Positions 15,461-23,048 of a stretch of DNA of 45,369 nt are shown here, one piece after another. The DNA is from CAYHSW01 sp964431075. GTDB taxonomy: Bacteria; Patescibacteriota; Microgenomatia; JAMCZE01. How positions within the stretch are numbered: position 1 is the stretch's first letter; each line of letters opens with the position of its first letter. Both the position numbers and the translations under genes were made by a program. Location of the stretch: assembly GCA_964431075.1 (NCBI GenBank), contig CAYSID010000006.1, forward strand, positions 1 to 45,369, written 5' to 3'. The notes beneath the pieces were generated by a model that saw nothing but the letters and a program-made list of their open reading frames with translations, ran no database searches and was not told the origin of the DNA.

Positions 15461-16583
15461 AGCCTTTTTTTCTTGCTACTTTATCTTTCATTTTACACCC
15501 TCCCCAAGTGGCTGAACAAAAGGGTTTCGAGGTACTCATTTTTTCCCATACTCGGTAAAAGGGTTCCTCGACAACGTTCCCAAAGCTTTTGTGGTTAAAA
15601 TCACACGGCATCATGTCGCCATATGGCGATATATAACAGTAACTTGTGCCGCCGTTACACCCCAACGATCTGTGGCTAGTGGTATATGCATAAATTAATA
15701 TTCCGGGATATTGGTTATCCTTGTTATATTTATTAACCGATTGAATCATTTCTTCAATCCATTCTTGATTGCCGAGAAGATCTTCTCTCTCGCTAATTCG
15801 TCCGGTTGGGACAGCGTCAAAAACCAAGATCTCGTGGATACCAATTTTTTTCCCAAACTCAATCATATTAGTTAGTTCGCCCTTATTGAAGCCGTCTCTA
15901 TCTATAACCATGGAAATTCCCGTCGAGAGACCGGCTTCTAAAGAAGCCTCAATCCCCTTTACAGCTTTTTTAAATAGACCCGCTTTCCCCCGAATTTGGT
16001 CATGGATTATTAGTTCTGAAGAATCGAGGCTGACATAAACGCCATCCAAGCCGCAGTCTTTAAGTTGTTGAGCTTTTTCTTCAAGAAACCATCCATTTGT
16101 AAACAGAGTGGTAGCTGACAAATCTTTATTAACAGACTCTATCATGGCTGGCAAGTCTGGACTTAACAAAGGTTCGCCTCCAACAAAATTTATCATAACG
16201 GTGCCGATTTCCTGGGCATCATGGATTATTTTTTTGATTTGAGGGAGGGTTAATTTTTTCCTTGTTGGGTCGTTAACTCCGTTAAAAAAACTGCAGTTTT
16301 TGCAGTTGGCATTACAAGTGTCATTAACCGCAAAACTTAGAAGATTGGGAAGGTTTTTGTTTTGCGCTGTGCGATAAAAAGTCCGCGCCATCAGATTTAT
16401 CATCGGTTTGCTGTATAAAGCTGGGGTTGACAGGGAATAGACTGGTGCTCCATTTCGAAAATGAATTATTTTTGAGTGATTTAAATAAATGCGATAAAGC
16501 TGATCGATATAGTCAAGAGAGAAACCAAACGATCTGCTAATTAAAAACCACTGCAGCCGAAGGCTATTTAACAGTTTAATCAT
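15438..16583 (-). CDS. Radical SAM enzyme with SPASM-like C-terminal cysteines
   Basis: About 381 residues from ATG 16583; a GTG at 16598 would add five residues. The radical SAM cluster motif reads CNANCKNC (about 88), followed by NFVGGEPLLSPDL (the SAM-binding GGEP) and YVSLDSSE. The C-terminal part has GCNGGTSYCYISPYGDMMPC and a further Cys pair (FCSATWGGC), typical of auxiliary-cluster (SPASM/twitch) enzymes. These modify peptides, sugars or lipids; HpnH-like lipid enzymes are one relative type. GGGG 6 nt before ATG 16583 is a possible ribosome site. It diverges from the UbiA operon and leads the minus-strand operon with the duplicated membrane protein. Confidence 0.8.
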   Translation of the reverse strand: MIKLLNSLRLQWFLISRSFGFSLDYIDQLYRIYLNHSKIIHFRNGAPVYSLSTPALYSKPMINLMARTFYRTAQNKNLPNLLSFAVNDTCNANCKNCSFFNGVNDPTRKKLTLPQIKKIIHDAQEIGTVMINFVGGEPLLSPDLPAMIESVNKDLSATTLFTNGWFLEEKAQQLKDCGLDGVYVSLDSSELIIHDQIRGKAGLFKKAVKGIEASLEAGLSTGISMVIDRDGFNKGELTNMIEFGKKIGIHEILVFDAVPTGRISEREDLLGNQEWIEEMIQSVNKYNKDNQYPGILIYAYTTSHRSLGCNGGTSYCYISPYGDMMPCDFNHKSFGNVVEEPFYRVWEKMSTSKPFCSATWGGCKMKDKVARKKGYARTIHS

Positions 16584-16611
16584 TGACCCCCATCTCACTT
16601 TACTGTATCTT
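16583..16611 (+). promoter_or_regulatory. Candidate promoter of the UbiA/PEP/lipid operon
   Basis: TTGACC (16583-16588), 17-bp spacer, TATCTT (16606-16611); start GTG at 16621, so the leader would be only a few bases. It overlaps the first codons of the divergent radical SAM gene, so the two units probably influence each other. Confidence 0.4.
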
Positions 16612-16620
16612 TTTGTTAGA

Positions 16621-17469
16621 GTGCTGTCAAGACTTTACGTATATTTTCAAAAAAGGTTCCCTTTATGGCAAATGATTCCCCTGTCTTTTATTTTTGCCAT
16701 TAACGCCACAGTGACCTCTGTAATTAGTCCTTTTCGCATTGTTTTGGCTGGCACTCTTTTATTTCTATTTTTATTTCATCTTCGGATTTTTGATGAATTT
16801 AAAGATATTGTCCACGATGCTAAGAATTATCCGGACCGACCGGTTCCTTCAGGACTAATTACCCTTAACCAATTAAAAAAGATTGGATTTGTAATTATAA
16901 TTATGGAGTTTTTGATTGTAATTACAGCCGGTACTCAAACAACATTAATTTTTATTTTTTGTTTTGGTTATTCACTTTTGATGTTAAGAGAGTTCTATGT
17001 TAGGGAATTTTTACGAAAACATTTTACTTTATATGTTTTTTTACACGAACTTCTGGCCATTCCACTGATGCTTTGTCTTGCAAGTTTTAACGAAGTTGAT
17101 GTATTTAATACCCAAACATTTTTAACAGCCTTGTTCCTTTCTTTTTCGATGTTTTTACTTGAAATCGGAAGAAAAATAAGATCTCCAAAGGATGAGGCAA
17201 GTCCAGCGGATAGTTACACCGGAAATTACGGAATCACCGGAGCAGGTCTCCTGATAATTGTGATTTGCCTAATAATGATTTTACTAAAACAGATTATCAT
17301 GATCCAAAAATTTTTGATTATTGATATTGTGGCTTTTGTTTCTGTTGTGGTGGCGATTTTTGTATTTAACAAAAATCCGTCAAGAAATTTTGCAAAGATG
17401 GTATTTGTGGCTGTAATTTTAAGTATGATTTTATACAACTTGACATTTTTCCTTAATTTTACTAAATGA
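16621..17469 (+). CDS. UbiA-superfamily prenyltransferase
   Basis: 282 residues from GTG, eight or nine membrane spans. The first Asp-rich motif is DEFKDIVHD (about residue 58) followed by PDRPVPSG, as in UbiA enzymes that attach prenyl chains to aromatic or glycerol-phosphate acceptors. The second motif has the form EIGRKIRSPKDE (about 187), a subfamily in which the usual DxxxD is replaced by Glu/Arg/Lys. This resembles UbiA proteins related to digeranylgeranylglyceryl-phosphate synthases, but acceptor and donor cannot be deduced. First gene of a six-gene overlapping operon; its stop overlaps the start of the next gene (ATGA). Confidence 0.8.
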   Translation: MLSRLYVYFQKRFPLWQMIPLSFIFAINATVTSVISPFRIVLAGTLLFLFLFHLRIFDEFKDIVHDAKNYPDRPVPSGLITLNQLKKIGFVIIIMEFLIVITAGTQTTLIFIFCFGYSLLMLREFYVREFLRKHFTLYVFLHELLAIPLMLCLASFNEVDVFNTQTFLTALFLSFSMFLLEIGRKIRSPKDEASPADSYTGNYGITGAGLLIIVICLIMILLKQIIMIQKFLIIDIVAFVSVVVAIFVFNKNPSRNFAKMVFVAVILSMILYNLTFFLNFTK

Positions 17470-18302
17470 GTAAATATATTTTTGACAATTCAAATTTAAA
17501 TGAAAGCTATGCCGGGGTAACAACTCCTTTGACCTACACTTTCATAAAAAAAATGTACGAAGGTGTTTATGTACGGTTTTGCCACGCGATGGGGGTTCCA
17601 AAGAAAATTATCGAAAATAATCACGAGCTTTATTCCAACATGATAGAGTTTGTTGGGGGAAGGCTTTATTATAACCTTATTAATTGGTACAAATTTGTTT
17701 CCTTTTTACCGGGCTACCGTTTTAACAGAAAATATTTTGAACAAATGCTTGGTGTTAACAAAGAATATTTTTACGAGAAAACTTCTGATAATAAAATTGG
17801 ATATTTAAGATCGATTTACCAGCACTTTATTGTTTTTAAAGATTTTCTCGTGATGGGGAATTTAGTCAAAAAATTTAGAAGCGACTTTAAAAATATTTAT
17901 GAAGAAATCAATAAAATAGATCTCTCAAAGCTTTCAACCAAGGAGTTGGTTAAATTATTGCATTTATCAAAAGAAAATTTACTAATGAATTGGTGGATTC
18001 CTATTGCCAACGATTTTGCCGTCATGGTAAGCACGGGATTGCTGAGAAAATTATTAGTTCTCTGGACTGATGATGACGGAACGTTGTTTAATCAAATGGT
18101 AAGTCCGAAAAAGCATAGTGTTTTGGCGGGTGAAGAATTTAAGAAACTGATTAATAAAAAAGGGACACTCGAATTTCGAGACGAAATAATCAACTATGTC
18201 AACAAGTTTGGGGAACGCGTTCCCGGGGAACTAAAGTTAGAATCAACAAATTTTCGCGACGAACCGGCTATTCTTGAAGCTTTTGTAAATAAACAAAAAT
18301 GA
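17466..18302 (+). CDS. Central domain of a PEP-synthase/rifampin-phosphotransferase-like enzyme (split gene, part 1)
   Basis: 278 residues. It opens with DNSNLNESYAGVTTPLTYTF and continues with GGRLYYNLINWYKFVSFLPG. It ends with KFGERVPGELKLESTNFRDE, the order found in the middle (substrate) domain of rifampin phosphotransferase/PEP-synthase-like proteins. In those proteins an ATP-grasp domain precedes and a swivelling His domain follows; here the ATP-grasp part is absent and the rest continues in the next gene across an ATGA overlap. The part likely binds the acceptor substrate. Substrate unknown; context suggests a lipid or prenyl precursor. Confidence 0.7.
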   Translation: MSKYIFDNSNLNESYAGVTTPLTYTFIKKMYEGVYVRFCHAMGVPKKIIENNHELYSNMIEFVGGRLYYNLINWYKFVSFLPGYRFNRKYFEQMLGVNKEYFYEKTSDNKIGYLRSIYQHFIVFKDFLVMGNLVKKFRSDFKNIYEEINKIDLSKLSTKELVKLLHLSKENLLMNWWIPIANDFAVMVSTGLLRKLLVLWTDDDGTLFNQMVSPKKHSVLAGEEFKKLINKKGTLEFRDEIINYVNKFGERVPGELKLESTNFRDEPAILEAFVNKQK

Positions 18303-18997
18303 AGAAATTAAATCCGATAAAAAAATTAAGTATAAAATTTTTAGCTTCTTGGGCCGTTACCTCTTTAGAGAGACGTGAGCTCTGTCGCTTTGACAGAGGA
18401 TTAGTTTTTGGTTTTGCCAGACGCCTTTTTTTGGCAATTGGCGAAAATCTTAAAAAATCCAAAAGAATTATTTCTTCCCGGGATATTTTTTATTTAACCC
18501 TTGATGAAATTTTATCCTTGGAGAAAAAATCAAATAAAAACTTTCAAAAATTAGTTGCCCAAAGAAAACAACAGGAAACTAAGTGGCGAAATATCGATAT
18601 GCCCAGAAGAATTGAAACTGATTCTTATCCCGTTGCTGTCCAAAAAGCTAAATTTAAAAAATCATTTTTTAAAGAACTTAACGGGGTACTCGCTTCTGCG
18701 GGGAGCAGCGGTGATTTTACTGAAGAGAAGGCTCTGGTTTTGAAAGAGTTTTCATTAACTGCCAATTATTCTGGTAAAATATTAGTAACAAAACAGACCG
18801 ACCCGGGCTGGACAATTGTTTTTCCTTTATTAAAAGGAATAATTGTGGAAAGAGGGGGATTGCTTTCCCACGCAGCGGTTGTGGCCCGGGAATATGGGAT
18901 TCCCTGTTTTGTCGGGGTGGAAAATGCGACAGATATTATTAAAACCGGAGATCTTATTAAATTAGATGTCAAAAATAAAATTATTACCGTGGGCTAA
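18299..18997 (+). CDS. PEP-utilizing swivelling His domain protein (split gene, part 2)
   Basis: 232 residues. The first 130 continue the central domain (FDRGLVFGFARRLFLAIGENL; DIFYLTLDEILSLEKK). The rest is the PEP-utilizing mobile domain with GKILVTKQTDPGWTIVFPL and GGLLSHAAVVAREYGIPCF, whose His in LSHAA is the phospho-carrier. Alone it would need a phosphate donor domain from elsewhere, since no ATP-grasp domain lies in the operon. Translationally coupled to part 1 by a 4-base overlap, which argues for genuine gene fission rather than a sequencing frameshift. Overlaps the CDP-alcohol transferase by 32 bases. Confidence 0.78.
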   Translation: MKKLNPIKKLSIKFLASWAVTSLERRELCRFDRGLVFGFARRLFLAIGENLKKSKRIISSRDIFYLTLDEILSLEKKSNKNFQKLVAQRKQQETKWRNIDMPRRIETDSYPVAVQKAKFKKSFFKELNGVLASAGSSGDFTEEKALVLKEFSLTANYSGKILVTKQTDPGWTIVFPLLKGIIVERGGLLSHAAVVAREYGIPCFVGVENATDIIKTGDLIKLDVKNKIITVG

Positions 18998-19553
18998 TAT
19001 ATTAACATTTGCCGCCCTTTTTTTTTGTTGCCTGGCAATTTATAGCCTTATCGGCGGTCGTTATTACCTCGCTTTACTTCTTAATTTTATCGGTTTTATT
19101 TTTGATTTTCTTGATGGGTATGTGGCACGGAAACTACACCAGCAATCAAAGATCGGGAGACAATTAGACGGACAAGTTGACACTTTGGTTCATTTATTCT
19201 TTCCGGGTTTATTCACAGTTTTATATTTTCACTATGAAAGACCGATTGACCTTTCCATTATTTTTATTTTTCTGACCTCGGGAATTTACCGTCTGGCTCG
19301 TTTTAGCACCACTGGTTTTGTCGAAAAGGGTGATATAAAATATTATCAAGGCCTCCCTGTTTTTGTTAATAATTTTATTCTTCTTATTTTTATATTACTA
19401 AACATTCCAAATTTTATTTTATCCCCGGTTTTCCTCATTATTAGCTACCTGATGGTTCAAAAATTTAATTTTCCAAAACCCGGATTGGTAACTTCTGTCG
19501 TATTTTTGCTTGGAGGACTTATCTTAATACTCTTAAAAATATATGGCAACTAA
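18966..19553 (+). CDS. CDP-alcohol phosphatidyltransferase (phosphatidylserine-synthase-like)
   Basis: 195 residues, about six membrane spans. The complete catalytic signature DG-x2-AR-x8-G-x3-D-x3-D is present as DGYVARKLHQQ...IGRQLDGQVD (about residues 49-71). The downstream YRLARF motif is like that of phosphatidylserine/archaetidylserine synthases rather than PgsA. It would transfer a CDP-activated lipid onto an alcohol head group (serine or another polar alcohol) at the membrane. The start overlaps the PEP-domain gene; ATG 18966 gives the best N-terminus. It belongs with the CarS-like and lipid-kinase-like genes downstream as the head-group step. Confidence 0.88.
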   Translation: MSKIKLLPWANILTFAALFFCCLAIYSLIGGRYYLALLLNFIGFIFDFLDGYVARKLHQQSKIGRQLDGQVDTLVHLFFPGLFTVLYFHYERPIDLSIIFIFLTSGIYRLARFSTTGFVEKGDIKYYQGLPVFVNNFILLIFILLNIPNFILSPVFLIISYLMVQKFNFPKPGLVTSVVFLLGGLILILLKIYGN

Positions 19554-20022
19554 AAAAGATATGATTAATGAGATTGTCAAAATTACTAATTCAGACCCCA
19601 ATCTTGCGGCCAGAACAAGGGAAGAGGTCGCGTGGTCTTTAAGGAACGATAACTACATTTTTTCTTTTGATAAAAAGTCGAAAGATGTCTGCGGTTGGAT
19701 AGAAATTTTCGAATTAAATAAAAAATGGTGCGGTTTGTTTTCGTTGTTTGTATATCCAAAATTTCGAAATCGCGGCACGGGAATGGATCTTTTAAGAAAG
19801 GCAATTTTACACACAAAGAATCATCATGTTTATGGGGCAACCAGTAATAAATCGATCAAAAAAGTTTTATTGCAATCGGGTTTTAAAAAAATTTCAATTT
19901 ACAAACTCCCTTTAGATTTGATTGTTTCATTATTGTTTAAACGTTACGGAAATATTTTTAGAATAATTTTAGAAAGGAAGAAGAGAAATGAAGAATTTCA
20001 TTTTTATATTCGTACTGTTTAG
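19543..20022 (+). CDS. GNAT-family acyl/acetyltransferase
   Basis: 159 residues. The acetyl-CoA loop is LFVYPKFRNRGTGMDLLRKAI (R-x-x-G-x-G/A type), preceded by a beta strand CGWIEIFEL and followed by YGATSNKSIKKVLLQSGFKK, the usual GNAT C-terminal half. It overlaps the CDP-alcohol transferase by 11 bases and the kinase-like gene by 35, so it is an integral part of the operon. The acceptor could be an amine on the head group or a lipid precursor, but this is inference. Confidence 0.8.
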   Translation: MATKKDMINEIVKITNSDPNLAARTREEVAWSLRNDNYIFSFDKKSKDVCGWIEIFELNKKWCGLFSLFVYPKFRNRGTGMDLLRKAILHTKNHHVYGATSNKSIKKVLLQSGFKKISIYKLPLDLIVSLLFKRYGNIFRIILERKKRNEEFHFYIRTV

Positions 20023-20599
20023 TTTTATTTTGGTTTTGGGAGAAGTTATTAAAGTCAAATTAAGGTTCTCAAGCGAAGTTACTAGGCGATTGGGGCATAT
20101 TTTTGCGGGGATAATTGCTTCCTTTTTACCGACATTAACCAATCTTCAAACTGCGGTAATCTTGGGAGTTATTTTTACTTTCGTAATGTTTATCAGTAAG
20201 AAAAAAATGATTTTAAGCAGCATTCATGGGGTAGAAAGGGAAACTGTTGGGGCAGTGTTATTTCCCCTAGCCTTAACAATTTGTGCTGTACTTTATTGGG
20301 ATACACAAAAAATATTTGCAATTACCTGTTTAATTCTTGGCCTTTCTGATGTTTTTGCTAATATTGTAGGGAACAAGTTTGGAAAACTAAAATATAATAT
20401 TACCGGGTTAAAAACTTTAGAGGGCTCGGGGGCGTTTGTTTTATCCACTTTTATAATTTTGCTATTTTTTGGAATTCCCTTGCCAACGGCATTAATATTG
20501 TCGATTACCTTCTCATTGATTGAAGGTGCCAGTGGCGGCGGGTGGGATAATCTGACTGTTCCAACGACCGCAGGATTATTTTTGAAATGGTTTACTTAA
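19988..20599 (+). CDS. CTP-dependent phytol/dolichol/diacylglycerol kinase family protein
   Basis: 203 residues, about six membrane spans. Family motifs: TRRLGHIFAG (about 33), ERETVGAVLFPLAL (about 83), GLSDVFANIVGNKFGK (about 118; D-x2-A-x3-G-x3-G) and KTLEGSGAF (about 140). The end is EGASGGGWDNLTVP. This is the SEC59/VTE5/Dgk1 family, which phosphorylates dolichol, phytol or diacylglycerol using CTP. It would make a lipid phosphate suitable as substrate for the CarS-like enzyme encoded convergently next door. Last gene of the plus-strand operon; its 3' end overlaps the CarS-like gene by 24 bases. Confidence 0.85.
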   Translation: MKNFIFIFVLFSFILVLGEVIKVKLRFSSEVTRRLGHIFAGIIASFLPTLTNLQTAVILGVIFTFVMFISKKKMILSSIHGVERETVGAVLFPLALTICAVLYWDTQKIFAITCLILGLSDVFANIVGNKFGKLKYNITGLKTLEGSGAFVLSTFIILLFFGIPLPTALILSITFSLIEGASGGGWDNLTVPTTAGLFLKWFT

Positions 20600-21112
20600 T
20601 GCTTTTTTATATCCGACACAATAAAGAATATAGTCAATGATAATATGAAGGATCGTTCCAATAAAAAATAAAAGAATGATAAGTTGGTTTGATGGCTTAT
20701 AAACAATAAAAACAGCCAATATGGCACCAAGGATTGAGTCAATTTGATCAATAGAGTATGTAAATATTCCTAAATAATTTTTTGGAGTAACGCCTTCAGA
20801 AATGGATAATTTTCTTTTAATAAAACTGTTTGGTAATTCACCCAGAGAATAACCAAGTCCTATAATTAAGCCAGTAAAAAACGGGGCTAATTTTAAATTA
20901 ATATCAACAAAAAACGAAAGCAAAACCATCGCGAATCCGCTTATTATGGCCATAACAAAAAACCCTCTGAAAGTTTTTGATTTACCAAAAAGTTTTTGGT
21001 TTACAGGAAAGGCCAAAGACGAAAACAAGTTGTATTTAATGACTAAAAAATGGTGACAAATACCGGCTGTCAGAAGGGGGAGTATAAAAAATATTATTTC
21101 TTTAAACATCAT
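20576..21112 (-). CDS. CDP-archaeol synthase (CarS, DUF46)-like protein
   Basis: 178 residues, about five membrane spans. Landmarks follow the CarS family order: FPVNQKLFGKSKTFRGFF (about 36-53, the KTxRG motif), GLGYSLGELPNSFIKRKLSI (about 85-104) with SEGVTPK, and DQIDSILGAILAVF (about 121-134). CarS joins CTP to unsaturated archaetidic acid in archaea and is distantly related to bacterial CdsA, so this protein probably makes a CDP-activated lipid. It faces the lipid operon convergently with overlapping 3' ends, matching the kinase and CDP-alcohol transferase there. Bacterial diacylglycerol phosphate or an isoprenoid phosphate are both possible substrates. Confidence 0.75.
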   Translation of the reverse strand: MMFKEIIFFILPLLTAGICHHFLVIKYNLFSSLAFPVNQKLFGKSKTFRGFFVMAIISGFAMVLLSFFVDINLKLAPFFTGLIIGLGYSLGELPNSFIKRKLSISEGVTPKNYLGIFTYSIDQIDSILGAILAVFIVYKPSNQLIILLFFIGTILHIIIDYILYCVGYKKALSKPFQK

Positions 21113-21174
21113 TAATACTTTTTATTTTTACTAACACAATCTAATTGTAAACCATTTCATAATAAAATCGGGGA

Positions 21175-21210
21175 TTGAAAAACGTATAGCACGTGCACGT
21201 AATTTATCAA
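21175..21210. promoter_or_regulatory. 36-bp dyad element, copy A
   Basis: TTGAAAAACGTA, TAGCACGTGCAC, GTAATTTATCAA: aligned without gaps to copies at 28410-28445 and 31496-31531. The core GCACGTGC is itself palindromic. It ends 37 bp before the ATG of the 117-residue protein. Confidence 0.65.
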
Positions 21211-21247
21211 TTGTTAAATTTTGTTAAAATTAAATCGGACAAAATAA

Positions 21248-21601
21248 ATGGACAATCTTTTATCTAGAACATACGAAAAATATAAACGGGTGGTAACGCC
21301 AGAAAAAGAATATGTCGTGGGGGGGGCAGTTCTAGGGTTTTTCGTAATTGCTCTATTATCTCCGGAACAATTACCGCCATATTTCGATCAGGCTTATCAG
21401 GCAATTATACGGGTAAGCAACACGCCGGTTCTTGGACAAAAACCGCCACCGCTAGAAAAGGGTTTACTGGGAGCCGTTGATATTGGGACGGTAATAATGG
21501 TTGACGGAGCAAGACGAATCGTGCAGGAGAGATTGCCTTATGGTAAAGCATTGATTTGGTTATTGAAAGAAAATATAAAAACAAAACTTGGTAAGAAATA
21601 G
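21248..21601 (+). CDS. Unknown 117-residue protein under the 36-bp dyad element
   Basis: Begins at ATG 21248. One hydrophobic span is likely (about 23-40, VVGGAVLGFFVIALLSPEQL); the rest is soluble with GAVDIGTVIMVDGARRIVQERLPYG near the C-terminus. I recognise no family. The interest is in its upstream element, shared with recA and recX, which suggests co-regulation with recombination genes. It is convergent with dprA (27 bp between ends). Confidence 0.6.
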   Translation: MDNLLSRTYEKYKRVVTPEKEYVVGGAVLGFFVIALLSPEQLPPYFDQAYQAIIRVSNTPVLGQKPPPLEKGLLGAVDIGTVIMVDGARRIVQERLPYGKALIWLLKENIKTKLGKK

Positions 21602-21628
21602 ATTTTGGGCTGCGGCAGAATGGCGGGA

Positions 21629-22423
21629 TTATTCTCCCAGATAATATTTTCCTCCTTTTTCTAAAATTTTCCCTGACAACAATAAAATGGTTAATTCGGA
21701 ACCGATGGCCATGACGGGTTTATTTAGTTTTCTGGCGAGTTCGTCAGCGGATAAGGATTCGTTTTGCAATAAAGATAAAATTGGATTGTCAAAAGTCAGA
21801 GTTTGTTGAGTGGTTTGGCCGAGATAAATTTCGGCAGTCCCCGAAGCAATTAAATTATTAGTTCCTTCAGAGGTCTTCGATGTTATGGGGCCGGGGACGG
21901 CCCAAATTTTGCGTTTTAATTTAACGGCATCGCGAACGGTAATTAGGGCCCCGCTTTTAACGGCCGCCTCTGTCACAATGACTTCGTTCGCCAAAGCCGC
22001 AATTAGTCTGTCCCGGACGGGGAAGGTCCAGTTTGTCCCTTCCTGCGTTTCCCATTCGGAAATTATTATCCCGCCGCTCTCAATAATTTGCTCGGCGAGT
22101 TTTTTATCGTAACCGGATAATTTTTTGTCAATGCCCCAACCTAAAACGGCGACGGTTCTACCGCCGTTATCAAGACAGGTTTGGTGGGCATATTGATCGG
22201 TGCCGTACATAAACCCGGAAATTATGGTTTTCTTGTCAAAAACTAATTTGGGAATAATTTTCTCTATCACTCGTTTACCATACTCTGTTATTCGTCGTGA
22301 CCCCACAACCGCAACCGCATTTTTAAAAATCCCCGGTTCATAATTACCCGAATAATAAAGTTGCTTCGGCGGGGAGGATAAATCCTGAAGTTTTTTTATC
22401 GGCGGCAGTTTCGGAAATGTCAC
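21629..22423 (-). CDS. dprA: DNA processing protein DprA/Smf
   Basis: 264 residues from GTG 22423, chosen because it forms a GTGA overlap with the stop of comF; a longer start at 22510 would lie inside comF. The Rossmann-like DprA core is clear: AVVGSRRITEYGKR (about 41), IISGFMYGTDQYAHQ (about 67), VAVLGWGID, FPVRDRLIAALAN and EAAVKSGALITVRDA to VPGPITSKTSEGTNNLI. A winged-helix-like tail (LSADELARKLNKPV) follows. DprA loads RecA onto incoming single-stranded DNA during transformation. The pairing with comF, and comM in the same window, supports a transformation or DNA-uptake role. Confidence 0.92.
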   Translation of the reverse strand: MTFPKLPPIKKLQDLSSPPKQLYYSGNYEPGIFKNAVAVVGSRRITEYGKRVIEKIIPKLVFDKKTIISGFMYGTDQYAHQTCLDNGGRTVAVLGWGIDKKLSGYDKKLAEQIIESGGIIISEWETQEGTNWTFPVRDRLIAALANEVIVTEAAVKSGALITVRDAVKLKRKIWAVPGPITSKTSEGTNNLIASGTAEIYLGQTTQQTLTFDNPILSLLQNESLSADELARKLNKPVMAIGSELTILLLSGKILEKGGKYYLGE

Positions 22424-23034
22424 TTGGCTAATGTTACCGCATAAACTTTGGAAAAACCAGCTTCTTTTAATAATTTGCCGCAGACGCGAAGGGTGGCGCC
22501 GGTAGTCCAAATGTCATCAACTAACACGATTGCTGCATTGTTAAATTGTTGAATTGTTTTTTGATTAACCTTAAAAGCATGAACGATATTTTCCTGCCGT
22601 TCTTTTTTATTTAATTTTTTTTGGGATTTAGTAAAAAAAGTCCGTTCCAACAAATTGGTCACCACCGGCAATTTTATTTTTTGGGCAATAATTTCCGCCT
22701 GATTAAAGCCGCGGACGCGTTGTTTAATAAAATGCAAAGGGACGGGGACGGCGATACCCGAAAGCCACGGCGGGTAGACAACGTTCATCGTTAATAGTTC
22801 ATTGTAGACAGAAAAGACAAAAGGTTTAAATTTGGCCTTAATCAGAGCTTTGCGAAGCTCCCCTTCGTACTTATATATAGAGAATAACCCATCGAGGGAA
22901 TATTTAGTCGAACATTTATAATGAGTTAACCCGTTTAGGCTTGCTCTCTCGCACACCGGACATACTTGTGGAAATACCAATGGTAATTTTCCAACGTCAA
23001 TTTTTTCCGGCGGAAAAAGAAAATCGAGAAGCAT
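22420..23034 (-). CDS. comF: ComF-family phosphoribosyltransferase-like protein
   Basis: 204 residues. An N-terminal zinc-ribbon-like segment CPVCERASLNGLTHYKC (about 25-41) is followed by a PRTase domain with VPVPLHFIKQRVRGFNQA and the PRPP-binding loop IVLVDDIWTTGATL (about 168-181). ComF proteins are needed for natural transformation in several bacteria, probably acting on the incoming DNA strand. A short in-frame AT-rich repeat (22536-22560) encodes TIQQFNN, and the same 18 bases occur in miaB. A CATAAT box 6 nt before the ATG suggests leaderless expression; the promoter overlaps the one for smpB on the other strand. Confidence 0.9.
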   Translation of the reverse strand: MLLDFLFPPEKIDVGKLPLVFPQVCPVCERASLNGLTHYKCSTKYSLDGLFSIYKYEGELRKALIKAKFKPFVFSVYNELLTMNVVYPPWLSGIAVPVPLHFIKQRVRGFNQAEIIAQKIKLPVVTNLLERTFFTKSQKKLNKKERQENIVHAFKVNQKTIQQFNNAAIVLVDDIWTTGATLRVCGKLLKEAGFSKVYAVTLAK

Positions 23035-23036
23035 AG

Positions 23037-23046
23037 TATAATTATG
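23037..23046. promoter_or_regulatory. Overlapping divergent -10 boxes for smpB and comF
   Basis: On the plus strand TATAAT (23037-23042) is 6 nt before the smpB ATG (23049). On the minus strand CATAAT (23046-23041) is 6 nt before the comF ATG (23034). Both transcripts would be leaderless, and the two polymerase sites exclude each other. Confidence 0.55.
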
Positions 23047-23048
23047 GC

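Noticed and set aside
18962..18997. Frameshift or assembly error at the overlap of the PEP-domain gene and the CDP-alcohol transferase
   Set aside because: Both proteins have complete family ends; the 32-base overlap agrees with the compact style of the operon.
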